A DNA stretch of 64,000 bases from JACVCJ01 sp052437175 (GTDB lineage: Bacteria; Bacteroidota; Bacteroidia; CAIKAF01). Shown piece by piece: positions 50,694 to 60,300 of this stretch; the stretch's first letter is position 1, and every line of letters starts with the position of its first letter. The position numbers and the translations under genes are program-made. The stretch is taken from NCBI GenBank assembly GCA_052437175.1, contig JBQVOK010000004.1, positions 377,294 to 441,293 of the forward strand, given 5' to 3'. The notes below the pieces were generated by a model. That model was not told where the DNA came from. It did not search any database and was given only the letters and a program-made list of their open reading frames with translations.

Positions 50694-52100
50694 TTATACG
50701 AACATTTTTCCCGGGTTCAGGATGCCCTGGGGATCGAAAAGTTTTTTGATGTTCTTCTGTATCTCGATCTCCAGCGGACTAAAGGCAATGTCCATGTATT
50801 CCTTCTGCACCCAGCCTATGCCGTGTTCGCCGCTCAGGGTGCCGCCCAGGGATACGGTGAGTTCAAACAGCTCGCGGATGCCTTTTTTCAGTTCGTTGTT
50901 CCAGAATGCGTCGTCCAGGTCGCCCTTAATGATGTTCACGTGCAGGTTCCCGTCGCCGGCATGGCCGTAACAAACGGAAGTAAAGCCGTATCTGCGGCCG
51001 ATGTCTTTTACACCCTGCAGCAGCTGTGGCAGGGCATAGCGCGGCACTACGGTGTCTTCTTCCTTGTATACAGAGTTCGATTTTACGGCTTCGGCCACAC
51101 TGCGGCGCAGTTTCCAGAGGGCTTCCTTTTCGGCTTCGCTCTGTGCAAACAGGATCTCGTGGTATTCAAAAGCCTGCAGTACTTCATACAGTTCTTCGCA
51201 CTGTTTTTGGATGTAATCGGGGTCGGTACCGTCCATTTCGATGAGCAGGTGACCCTGTACCTCCGGGGCTACCTGTATGTTGATCTCGGGCCGGAAACGC
51301 AGGGTCCAGTCGATGGCGTCCTTTTCCATGAATTCGAGTGCCGAAGGGATCAGTCCCGCCCGGAAAATGGCTGAAACGGCCTCACAGGCTTTTGCGGCGT
51401 CCATGAACGAAACCAGCATGCAGAGATTGTGTTTGGGATAGGGCAGGAGCTTGAGCTGGATACGGGTTACGATGCCCAGGGTGCCTTCGCTGCCTACAAA
51501 AAGCTGGGTAAGGTTATAGCCGGTAGAGTTTTTAAGCGTGGATGCGCCGGTGTGTATGATCTCGCCGGAGGGCAGCACCACTTCCAGGCTCAGTACGTAA
51601 TCTTTGGTCACCCCGTACTTTACGGCCCGGGGACCGCCGGCATTTTCGGCAATATTACCGCCGATGAAACAACTGCCCCGGCTGCTGGGGTCGGGCGGGT
51701 AAAAAAGCCCCTGTGCGGCCACTGTTTCCTGCAGTACCTGGGTAATTACGCCGGGCTCTGTCGTTACCTGCAGGTTTTGGGCATCGATGTGCAGAATACG
51801 GTTCAGTTTTTCGGTGGAAAGCAATACGCCCCCCAGTACGGGCAGGGCGCCTCCGCTAAGCCCGGTGCCCGCTCCGCGCGGTGTAACGGGAATACGGCGG
51901 GTATTGCAATGCTTCAGTATGGCCGATATCTGTGCGGCGTTCTGCGGCCGCAGCGCCACTTCGGGGTAAAAGACCAGGCCTTCGGTCTCGTCGTGGGCAT
52001 ACGCACCCAGTTCTTCAGGGGCGGTAAATACGTTTTCGGTACCGCATACTTCGCGGAAAAAAGCCAGGTCTGTTTCCCCGATCGGGCTATAGGAATGCAT
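50694..52100 (-). CDS. FAD-linked oxidase, GlcD/D-lactate dehydrogenase type
   Basis: The 468-aa protein of the VAO/PCMH flavoprotein family shows the FAD-binding PRGAGTGLSGGALP (about 73-86) and PDPSSRGSCFIGGNIAENAGGPRAVKYG (in parts, about 135-162). The C-terminal oxidase domain ends with GGTLSGEHGIGWVQKEYM, whose His is catalytic in D-2-hydroxyacid dehydrogenases. It oxidises glycolate, D-lactate or a related acid. GlcE and GlcF partners are absent here. Confidence 0.92.
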   Translation of the reverse strand: MHSYSPIGETDLAFFREVCGTENVFTAPEELGAYAHDETEGLVFYPEVALRPQNAAQISAILKHCNTRRIPVTPRGAGTGLSGGALPVLGGVLLSTEKLNRILHIDAQNLQVTTEPGVITQVLQETVAAQGLFYPPDPSSRGSCFIGGNIAENAGGPRAVKYGVTKDYVLSLEVVLPSGEIIHTGASTLKNSTGYNLTQLFVGSEGTLGIVTRIQLKLLPYPKHNLCMLVSFMDAAKACEAVSAIFRAGLIPSALEFMEKDAIDWTLRFRPEINIQVAPEVQGHLLIEMDGTDPDYIQKQCEELYEVLQAFEYHEILFAQSEAEKEALWKLRRSVAEAVKSNSVYKEEDTVVPRYALPQLLQGVKDIGRRYGFTSVCYGHAGDGNLHVNIIKGDLDDAFWNNELKKGIRELFELTVSLGGTLSGEHGIGWVQKEYMDIAFSPLEIEIQKNIKKLFDPQGILNPGKMFV

Positions 52101-52182
52101 AACTGTACATTTTATAGTGATACGGCGTAAAGTTCTGCATTTTACTGCGCATTTTCAGGTCTTTTTTTTGTTTTTTTGCAGC

Positions 52183-53967
52183 ATGAATACAGTGGAAAAT
52201 TCGTTACGTACGCTTGCTGCACAGTTTTTATCGGGCCTGGTACCGGCAGGAGAAGTTTCGCCTGCCCAGGTACTACTGAATCCGATACCTGCTGATTTTG
52301 AAGGGGATGTATCCGTGGTGCTCTTCCCTTTCCTGAAGCTTACGGGTAAACGCCCCGATGAGCTGGGCGAGGCCCTGGGCGCCTTTTTGCAGCAAAACAT
52401 GCGCGAGATCGGATCCTGGACCCTGGTAAAAGGTTTCCTGAACCTGACCTTTACGCCGGAATACTGGGCTTTCCTGCTGAAAGACGTATATGCACAGCAC
52501 CGCCGCTTCGGTATGCGTGAGGCCGCTGCCGATGCGCCCAATGTACTCATCGAATACCCTTCGCCCAATACCAATAAGCCCCTGCACCTGGGGCACCTGC
52601 GCAATATTTTCCTGGGCATGTCGCTCAGCCGCATCCTGGAAGCAACGGGCCAGCGGGTAACGCCGGTGTGCCTGTACAACGACCGCGGTACCAATATCAG
52701 TAAAAGTATGGTGGCCTGGCAGAAATATGCTCAGGGCGCCACCCCGCAGAGTACGGGCATCAAAGGCGACCATTTTGTGGGCGATTACTATGTGAAATTC
52801 TCAGACCTGTATAAAGAAGAGGTGAAAGCCCTGATGGCCCAGGGAAAAACCGAAGAAGAAGCCAAAAAACAGGCTCCCTGTATGCAGGAAGTGGAGCGTA
52901 TGACCGTGGCCTGGGAAGAAGGCGATGCGGGAGTGCGTGCCCTCTGGGAACAGATGAACGGCTGGGTATACGAAGGTTTCAACGAATCGTTCGCACGCCT
53001 GGGATGCCGTTTTGAAAAGAATTACTACGAAAGCGACGTATATAACCTGGGTAAGGAAACCGTGGCCGAAGGGCTGGAAAAAGGCATTTTCTTCCGCAAG
53101 GACGACGGCAGCATCTGGATCGATCTTACCGACGCCGGCCTGGACGAAAAAGTACTGCTGCGCAGCAACGGCACCAGCATTTATATTACCCAGGATATTG
53201 CCGTGGCCTATGAAAAACAGCGCGATTTCAATTACGACGCTTCTATTTACGTAGTGGGCAACGAGCAGGACTATCACTTTAAGGTACTTTTCGAGATACT
53301 GAAACGCCTGGGCATGAAAGCCTCCGATAAGCTGTACCACCTGTCTTACGGCATGGTAGAGCTGCCCACGGGCAAAATGAAAAGCCGCGAAGGTACCGTG
53401 GTGGACGCCGATGTACTGTTGGACGGAATGATACAGGTAGCCCGCGAGACCGCAGCCGAACAGGGCAAACTGGAAGGCCTGAGCGAGGCGGAAAAAGAAC
53501 AGCTGTACACCATGGTGGGCAATGCCGCCCTGCGTTATTTCATCCTGCGCGTTGACCCGAAGAAAAAAATGATCTTCAATCCGCAGGAAAGCATCGACTT
53601 CCAGGGACAGACGGGGCCTTTTGTACAGTACACACATGCCCGTATTGCCAGCATCCTGCGCCAGGGCGGCGATATAGAGCTGAAAGACGCTTATGTGCCG
53701 CATCCCAAAGAAGTGCAGGTACTCGGTACCCTGGGCCGCTTCGGCAATGTAATACAGACCTCTGCCGATAAAATGGACCCCTCGGCGCTGGCCTCCTATG
53801 TATTTGAACTGGCCAAGGATTTTAACCAGTTCTACCACGAATGTCCCGTGCTGAAGGAGAGCGACGAAGCCGCACGCATGTTCCGCCTGGCCCTCTGCAC
53901 ATCGGTGGGCAGCGTATTAAAAAACGGATTATATTTGTTAGGCATCGAAGCGCCTGAACGAATGTAA
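52183..53967 (+). CDS. argS: Arginyl-tRNA synthetase
   Basis: The 594-aa class I synthetase has the HIGH motif as HLGHLRN in SPNTNKPLHLGHLRN (about 126-140). It carries an N-terminal Add-1 domain (1-110), the KMSKS-equivalent KMKSREGTVV (about 404-413) and a C-terminal DALR anticodon-binding domain (about 475-594) ending LLGIEAPERM. The ATG at 52183 gives the normal N-terminus. A T-rich stretch with TTTG ends 4 nt before it. A tRNA-Arg gene is also in the window but far away. Confidence 0.97.
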   Translation: MNTVENSLRTLAAQFLSGLVPAGEVSPAQVLLNPIPADFEGDVSVVLFPFLKLTGKRPDELGEALGAFLQQNMREIGSWTLVKGFLNLTFTPEYWAFLLKDVYAQHRRFGMREAAADAPNVLIEYPSPNTNKPLHLGHLRNIFLGMSLSRILEATGQRVTPVCLYNDRGTNISKSMVAWQKYAQGATPQSTGIKGDHFVGDYYVKFSDLYKEEVKALMAQGKTEEEAKKQAPCMQEVERMTVAWEEGDAGVRALWEQMNGWVYEGFNESFARLGCRFEKNYYESDVYNLGKETVAEGLEKGIFFRKDDGSIWIDLTDAGLDEKVLLRSNGTSIYITQDIAVAYEKQRDFNYDASIYVVGNEQDYHFKVLFEILKRLGMKASDKLYHLSYGMVELPTGKMKSREGTVVDADVLLDGMIQVARETAAEQGKLEGLSEAEKEQLYTMVGNAALRYFILRVDPKKKMIFNPQESIDFQGQTGPFVQYTHARIASILRQGGDIELKDAYVPHPKEVQVLGTLGRFGNVIQTSADKMDPSALASYVFELAKDFNQFYHECPVLKESDEAARMFRLALCTSVGSVLKNGLYLLGIEAPERM

Positions 53968-53977
53968 TCTTACACCT

Positions 53978-54838
53978 ATGCACCTTAATAGCCGCTGGAG
54001 TTATCTCCTGAATCCGGTCTTTACGGCCGGACTCTTTGTACTGCTCTGCAATGATCTCTACCTGAAAGCCGCCTGGACTAATGCACTTACAGGTAAACTC
54101 TCTGATATTGCCGGTGTATGCATACTGCCGCTGTTCATCGCCTTCCTGTTCCCCGCACAAAAACGCTTCGCGGCGGGTTTTACAGCGCTCTTTTTTATCT
54201 TCTGGAAAACGGAACTGTCCACGCCTTTCCTGGCCTGGTGGAATACACATATTGCCTTCGGACTGCATCGGGTTGCAGATTATACTGACCTGCTGGTGCT
54301 GCCGGTACTGCTGCTGAGTGTTCGGGTATTGCATAACCCGGAACGATTTACGTTTACAGAGATGTATAAATGGCCCGCACTGCGCCTGGGCTTTCTGTTC
54401 TTGGCTGTATTTGCCTTTGGTGCCACCTCGCATGTAAAGGGCGGACTGCTGCCCTATGGAAAAGACCGCAGTATCCCGATCGAAAAGCAATACACAGTGC
54501 CGTATTCCGTAGATTCGGCCCTGGCGATACTGAAGCGCCTGCCGGCTCCCGTGGAGGTTAACTCCGACCAAACCCATACACTTGTCGGAAAAAGGCCTGA
54601 ACGTGACGTATGGCTGTCCATCTATGAAGTATCCAAGGAACAGAAGGATACCGTAGGTTACCTCAATGTATTGCTGAGGCAGGAAGAGCGGCGCAAAAAG
54701 AGCGAGGTGTATATCTGGTCGGCCGAACTGAACCCGCAGATGTCAGACTCTGTGCTTTTTGGTCATAGCATCCGTATCGAAAAAAAATACAGGAAATTCG
54801 TAAAAGAACTCATGATCGAAGACATACTGCCTAAGTGA
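53978..54838 (+). CDS. Polytopic membrane protein of unknown function
   Basis: The 286-aa protein has four hydrophobic helices in residues 1-150. The opening WSYLLNPVFTAGLFVLLCND and the LTGKLSDIAGVCILPLFIA block look strongly conserved, as in an uncharacterised family with a TGKLSD-AG motif. A soluble C-terminal half (about 155-286) follows. It starts 10 nt after argS and is probably transcribed with it. Function unknown. Confidence 0.85.
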   Translation: MHLNSRWSYLLNPVFTAGLFVLLCNDLYLKAAWTNALTGKLSDIAGVCILPLFIAFLFPAQKRFAAGFTALFFIFWKTELSTPFLAWWNTHIAFGLHRVADYTDLLVLPVLLLSVRVLHNPERFTFTEMYKWPALRLGFLFLAVFAFGATSHVKGGLLPYGKDRSIPIEKQYTVPYSVDSALAILKRLPAPVEVNSDQTHTLVGKRPERDVWLSIYEVSKEQKDTVGYLNVLLRQEERRKKSEVYIWSAELNPQMSDSVLFGHSIRIEKKYRKFVKELMIEDILPK

Positions 54839-54872
54839 TCCCCGGCGCATACACACTACCTTTCACAAACCT

Positions 54873-56129
54873 ATGAAAACACACCCGAACCTACGCTTTA
54901 GCATCTTTCTCCTGTGCCCGTTGTTCCTTGTCGGCATAAAGGCAAAGGCCCTGGCACAGCCCGGCTGTACCGATCCGCAGGCCCAGAATTACAATGCTGC
55001 GGCTACGCTCAACGACGGTTCCTGCATCTATGCCAGCACCGATATCAGTATACCGCCTGTAAACCCGCTGGACCTGCAACTGAGCGAAAGTTCGGGGCTG
55101 GCTTTTTTCAACGGACGTTTATGGAGCCACAACGATTCGGGTAACTGGCCCCTTTTTTATGCACTGGATACGCTTAGCGGACAAGTTGTACAGACCTTTT
55201 ACGTACGTAATGAGATACAAACCGACTGGGAAGACATCTGCAGCGGGAACGGTTACCTGTACATCGGCGATTTCGGCAATAATGCGGGCAACCGTACCGA
55301 CCTGCGTATTCTGCGCATCGATATGGACTCCATCGGTAATGCGGTGCAGGATACGGTTTCTGCTGAAAACATTCATTTTATCTACGAAGACCAGACCGAT
55401 TTTTCGGGCAGCAATGCCAGTCATAATTTCGACTGTGAGGCTATGTTCTTCCGGGATGACAGTCTGCATCTCTTTTCCAAGAACGGCAGCAACGGGTATA
55501 CCAAACATTATGTACTTCCGGCGGTGCCGGGTACACATATTGCGCAGCTCTGCGACAGCCTGTATGTACAGGGCCAGGTAACTTCGGCAGATATCAGCGG
55601 CGATTCGCTCATTGTCCTTATCGGTTACCAGCCACCGCTGTACGTGCCTTTTGCCGTTCTGCTCTGGGATTATGCGGGCAATGCCCTGTTCTCGGGTAAT
55701 AAACGCCGCCTTACCCTGGGTTCTGTGCTTGCCATGGGGCAGCAGGAAGGCGTTTGTTTTCTCGGAGCCCGCGATGGTTTTATTTCGGCAGAGGCCGTGG
55801 GACAGCTGAACCTGCCCGCGCGGTTTTTCCGCTTTGACTTCCGTCGCTTTTTTGAGCAGCCCCTGGCGCTGGAAGAAACAGAGAACAAGGGTTTACAGGT
55901 GTATCCCAATCCCTTTACAGACATGTTTCAGGTAATACTGCCTCCGGGCAACATCGTAGCATTGACCCTGAGCGATATGCAGGGCAGAACGTGGTATCAC
56001 CGCAGTTTCGATCATGGTTTAGCTCCGTTGCAGGTTTGGCCGGATATACCGGAGGCCGGCGTATATATGTTGACGGTAAGTGATAATTCAGGAAATTCGT
56101 ACGCCCTTAAATTACTGAAGAGCCGATGA
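54873..56129 (+). CDS. Secreted protein with T9SS type A sorting domain
   Basis: The 418-aa protein has a signal peptide ending near ALAQ. A GCTDPQAQNYNAAATLNDGSC motif (about 31-51, in parts GCTDPQAQNYN and NDGSC) typical of Bacteroidota surface proteins comes next. A propeller-like domain (60-320) has SESSGLAFFNGRLWSHNDSG and a T9SS type A domain (about 340-418) has LQVYPNPFTDMFQVILP. TACCTTTC (54857-54864), close to TAnnTTTG, lies 8 nt before the ATG, so the leader is very short. Confidence 0.9.
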   Translation: MKTHPNLRFSIFLLCPLFLVGIKAKALAQPGCTDPQAQNYNAAATLNDGSCIYASTDISIPPVNPLDLQLSESSGLAFFNGRLWSHNDSGNWPLFYALDTLSGQVVQTFYVRNEIQTDWEDICSGNGYLYIGDFGNNAGNRTDLRILRIDMDSIGNAVQDTVSAENIHFIYEDQTDFSGSNASHNFDCEAMFFRDDSLHLFSKNGSNGYTKHYVLPAVPGTHIAQLCDSLYVQGQVTSADISGDSLIVLIGYQPPLYVPFAVLLWDYAGNALFSGNKRRLTLGSVLAMGQQEGVCFLGARDGFISAEAVGQLNLPARFFRFDFRRFFEQPLALEETENKGLQVYPNPFTDMFQVILPPGNIVALTLSDMQGRTWYHRSFDHGLAPLQVWPDIPEAGVYMLTVSDNSGNSYALKLLKSR

Positions 56130-56677
56130 AAAAACCTCTTGTAAAAATTATAGTAAGCCTGCTGCTGCTTAGCCTGCATATATTCCTGTTCATCTGGCTG
56201 TATTTCGAAGGGGAGGAGTCTCTGGATACCCAGAAAGGTGTATGGATGGGCTTCGTTCTTTTTGTAACGGTGCTGCTGTCTGTAACGTCCCTGTTGTATT
56301 ACAGTTCGTATCATTCAGCCGTCAATACGGGGTTACTTATCGGAGCCAGTTTGCAAATACTCATTGCGTCATTGATGAAAATTCTGCACTGGAAAGGCGC
56401 TGCACTTATACTGGGACTGGCTGTGGCACTCGTAAGTGTGATATATATGGTGCGATTTATACAAAAAAAGCCTAAAAAACCGATAGATGTACTAAAACTG
56501 GTATTTGTACTTTCACTTGCATTTCAGAATAGTCCCTGGATTCATTTTGTAAACCCGCTGGGGTTATGGATGCGTCTTCCTTACGGTTTGCTGCCGGTTA
56601 TAATTTTGTGGCAGCTTGTAGAAGGCATAAAAGAAAAACGCACTTCCACGGGGGAAATGCGTTCTTCCATAGATTAG
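56126..56677 (+). CDS. Small membrane protein with a GldL-like motif
   Basis: The 183-aa protein has five hydrophobic helices. Between the third and fourth is SLMKILHWKGAALILGLAVA, whose K-I-L-H-W-x-G-A core resembles the membrane motif of gliding protein GldL and of many uncharacterised Bacteroidota membrane proteins. The large cytoplasmic part of GldL is missing, so it is not GldL. ATGA overlaps the T9SS gene's stop. Its 3' end contains the glutathione peroxidase gene's terminator. Confidence 0.82.
   Translation: MKKPLVKIIVSLLLLSLHIFLFIWLYFEGEESLDTQKGVWMGFVLFVTVLLSVTSLLYYSSYHSAVNTGLLIGASLQILIASLMKILHWKGAALILGLAVALVSVIYMVRFIQKKPKKPIDVLKLVFVLSLAFQNSPWIHFVNPLGLWMRLPYGLLPVIILWQLVEGIKEKRTSTGEMRSSID
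56632..56663 (-). terminator. Terminator of the glutathione peroxidase gene, inside the neighbour's 3' end
   Basis: On the minus strand AACGCATTTCC pairs with GGAAGTGCGTT (including one U-G pair), followed by TTTCTTTT. On the plus strand the same position is a C-A mismatch, so the stem is built for the minus strand. It overlaps the last codons of the plus-strand gene ending at 56677. Confidence 0.75.
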
Positions 56678-56689
56678 AGCAAAAATCGT

Positions 56690-57268
56690 TTATATAACGC
56701 CTGTAATATTCTCGTCGAGCGGTGTGGTGGCACTTCTGTAACGGTGTATCAGCTTACCCTGTTCATCTACCAGGAATTTTTCGAAATTCCATTTGATGTT
56801 ACCGGTAAAATCGAGGTTGGGCTGTTCCGTAAGCCATTTAAAGACCGGGTCGATATTGTTGCCCCGCACTTCTACCGGCTGGCTCACCGGGAAACTCACC
56901 GAAAACTTTTCGCAAACCTCGCCGATCTTCTCGTTCTTACCGTGTTCCTGCATAAAGGAGTTCGACGGGAAGGCTACGATCACCAGGCGGTCTTTCTTCA
57001 TTTCGTAAAGTTTTTCCAGGTCGCCGTACTGGGGCGTGTAGCCACACATGGAAGCGGTATTCACGATCAGGATCTTTTTACCCTTGTAGTCGGCAAAGCT
57101 CTTTTTTTCGCCGCTGAGCGTGGTAAAACTAAACCCGTAAATATCGTCCGCCGCGGGGGCGGTCATTTCCGTACGGACTTTGCTGTGTATATCGGCCTGT
57201 ACCGCATCGGTCCGGTGTTGCCCGCAGGCTGCGAGGCTAAGTGCGATTCCTAATGAGATCAGATTCAT
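56690..57268 (-). CDS. Glutathione peroxidase-family lipoprotein
   Basis: The 192-aa protein starts MNLISLGIALSLAACGQ with a lipobox (LAAC). The thioredoxin-fold GPx core has NTASMCGYTPQY with the peroxidatic Cys. The Gln and Trp partners lie in VIVAFPSNSFMQEHG and VDENGK-like text (actual FLVDEQGKLIHRY), with W in GNIKWNFEKF. Cys is used instead of selenocysteine and probably thioredoxin as reductant. The ATG at 57268 is preferred over an upstream TTG. The -7 element TAAATTTG lies 21 nt before it. Confidence 0.92.
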   Translation of the reverse strand: MNLISLGIALSLAACGQHRTDAVQADIHSKVRTEMTAPAADDIYGFSFTTLSGEKKSFADYKGKKILIVNTASMCGYTPQYGDLEKLYEMKKDRLVIVAFPSNSFMQEHGKNEKIGEVCEKFSVSFPVSQPVEVRGNNIDPVFKWLTEQPNLDFTGNIKWNFEKFLVDEQGKLIHRYRSATTPLDENITGVI

Positions 57269-57289
57269 AACTATCAAGAGATTTTATAA

Positions 57290-57297
57290 CAAATTTA
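57290..57297 (-). promoter_or_regulatory. -7 promoter element of the glutathione peroxidase gene
   Basis: The minus strand reads TAAATTTG (complement of 57290-57297), an exact TAnnTTTG match in the 51-bp gap after dnaE. This gives the gene its own transcript start. Confidence 0.5.
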
Positions 57298-57319
57298 CGT
57301 AAAATAAGCCGAATTGGTT

Positions 57320-60300
57320 TTAGTTGAGTTTATGTCGTATACCGGGCATCTGTTCCAGTTGCTCTATCAGCGCTTTGTTGATCTCCACGCCGCCTTTTTT
57401 ATAGGGTACTTTCACTTCCATATTCTCCTCCGGATCAAAGAACACAAAATTCAGCTTTTTGTTCCCGGGGAACATCTGTAAAGTGGAATCCAGTTCGTGG
57501 ATCAGGGTCTTGCTGATCTCGGATACCTGTATAATAAGGTCGATGCTTTTGAAGTATTTTTCAGCCACCAGGCGCAGGGGTTCCATTTTCTGGATGCGCA
57601 GTTCATTGCGCGACTGGTCGAAACGTTTGGATACAACGCCTTGTACATACAGGAACTCTCCGGCGTTTATAAAGGCGCGGAACTTTTCGTAATCCTGCCC
57701 GAAAAGCGCAAATTCATGGCTGCCGTCAAAATCTTCCAGCACGAAAGATCCGAACGGTTTGCCCGATTTGGCAATTTTATGTTCGGCCTTGGAAATAATA
57801 CCGGTGAAATTCAGGGTTTTTCCTTCGGCGTTCTCGATGGCGTCGGCCATTTTATCCAGGGAAATGTTAGACAGCAGTTTGGCTTCGTTCTTGAACTCGT
57901 CCAGCGGGTGCCCGGAAAGGAACATGCCCACCACGTCCTTTTCGCGGTTCAGGGCTTCCAGGTTGCTCCAGGGATCGGTAACCGGCAGTTTGGGTTCGGG
58001 AATGCTCACGCCGCTGTCTTCGCCGAAAAGGCTCATCATATTGCTTTCCTGCGACTGGCGGTGTGCCGATGCAAAGCGCAGTACCTTGTCCAGCGTGCTG
58101 CCGGTAGCGTCTTCCATAAAGTACTGGGCACGGTGCGAACCTTCAAAACAGTCGAACGCACCGGAACATACCAGCGACTCGAACGATTTCCGGTTGGCGG
58201 CTTTCTGTGAGATCCGTCTGGAAAGATCGAAAATACTTTTGAAGGGGCCTTCTTTTTCGCGTTCTTCCAGTATGCTGTCGATGGTGGCTTCGCCCAGGCC
58301 TTTGATACCGGAGAGCCCGAAACGTATATCGCCCTTGCTGTTAACGGAGAAGCGCTTGTCGGACTCGTTTACGTCCGGGCCGAGCACGTTTACGCCCATA
58401 CGGCGGCATTCTTCCATAAAGAAGGTGATCTTTTCGATGCTGCCGGCGTTGTTCAGAACCGCGGCCATGTATTCGGCAGGGTAGTGGGCCTTGAGGTAGG
58501 CCGTCTGGAAGGCCACAAAGGCGTAACAGGTAGAGTGCGATTTATTGAAGGCATAGGAGGCAAAGGCTTCCCAGTCGGTCCAGATCTTTTCCAGTTTGGT
58601 ACGGTCGAGCCCTTTGGCGGCTGCATTTTCAATGAACTGGGGCTTCAGTTTGTCCAGCGTAGACCGGTCTTTTTTACCCATGGCCTTACGCAGGGTATCG
58701 GCCTGGCCTTTGGTAAAGCCGGCCAGTTTCTGCGAAAGCAGCATCACCTGCTCCTGGTATACGGTAATTCCGTAGGTCTCTTCCAGGTATTCCTGCAGTT
58801 CGGGCAGGTCGTAGGCAATGGCTTCCTTACCGTGTTTGCGGCGTATGTAGTTGGGAATGTATTCGATGGGGCCCGGGCGGTACAGGGCGTTCATCGCGAT
58901 CAGGTCTTCGAATTTATCGGGCTTCAGGTCCTTGAGGTGTTTCTGCATCCCCGGACTTTCGAACTGGAAGGTGGCGATGGTTTCGCCGCGCTGGTAAAGT
59001 TCCAGGGTCTTCAGGTCGTCGAGCGGAATTTCATCGGGAATGATCTCCCTGTCGTAGTTCTTTTTGATGAGACGTACGGCATCCTTTATAATGGTGAGCG
59101 TTTTCAGCCCCAGGAAGTCCATTTTGATCACCCCGGCATCCTCGATCACCTTACCTTCGAACTGGGTCACATACAGGTCGGAGTCTTTGGCCGTGGCAAT
59201 GGGAATGATATTGGTAAGATCTTCCGGTGCAATAATGATACCGGCTGCATGTATACCGGTATTGCGCACGGAACCTTCCAGGATCATGGCCTCTTTCAGC
59301 ACTTCGGCGCGCAGGTCTTTGGAGCCCGCGATCTCGCGCAGCATACGTACTTTTTCGAGGTCTTCGGAGTTGAGCCCTTCTTTTTCCTTCAGGCTTTTAT
59401 CGCCGTCGAGCGGGGCCGTCATTACCCGGTTAAGCGAGATACCCGGTTTTTCGGGCACCAGTTTGGCCATATTATTGCTGTCCTGCAGCGGCAGATCGAG
59501 TACGCGGGCCACGTCCTTGATGGACATTTTGGCGGCCATGGTACCATAGGTAATGATCTGGGCCACCTGGTTCTTGCCGTATTTTTCCACCACGTAGTCG
59601 ATCACCAGCTGCCGGCCTTCATCATCGAAGTCCGTATCGATATCGGGCATACTGATACGCTCGGGGTTCAGGAAACGCTCAAACAGCAGATCGTACTTAA
59701 TGGGATCCAGGTTGGTGATGCCCGTACAGTAGGCTACCGCGCTGCCGGCTGCCGAACCGCGGCCCGGCCCGATATATACGCCTTTTTCGCGGCCGGCCTG
59801 TATAAAGTCGGCCACAATGAGGAAGTAGCCCGGGAATCCCATGTTCTTAATGGTTTCCAGCTCAAAGTTGAGGCGTTCTTCCACGTGGGGCTGAATATCG
59901 CCGTAGCGGACCTTGGCACCGGTAAAGGTAAGGTGGCGCAGGTATTCCCACTGGTTCAGCACATCGGGTTTCAGTTCTTTACCGTTTATGAATTCGGCTT
60001 TCTGGTGTATGTTAAACTCCTGCGGCAGCGGAAAGTTGGGCAGCAGGATGTCTTTATTCAGTTTCAGGGTCTCTACCCGGTCCACGATGATGCCTGTATT
60101 GTCGATAGCCTCGGGAATATCGGCAAACAGGGCGCTCATTTCCTTCTGTGTCTTAAAGTAGAACTCGTCGTTGTAAAACGCAAAGCGGCTGCCTTTGGGG
60201 AATCCTTCTTCCTCGTTAAAGTCCTTGGCCTTGGGCGTGGACACTTTTTCGCCGGTGTTGATACAGAGCAGGATATCGTGGGCCACGTTATCTTCGCGCT

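Noticed and set aside
13278..53967. tRNA-Arg and argS in one window read as a functional locus
   Set aside because: They are about 39 kb apart with many unrelated genes between, so this is most likely coincidence.
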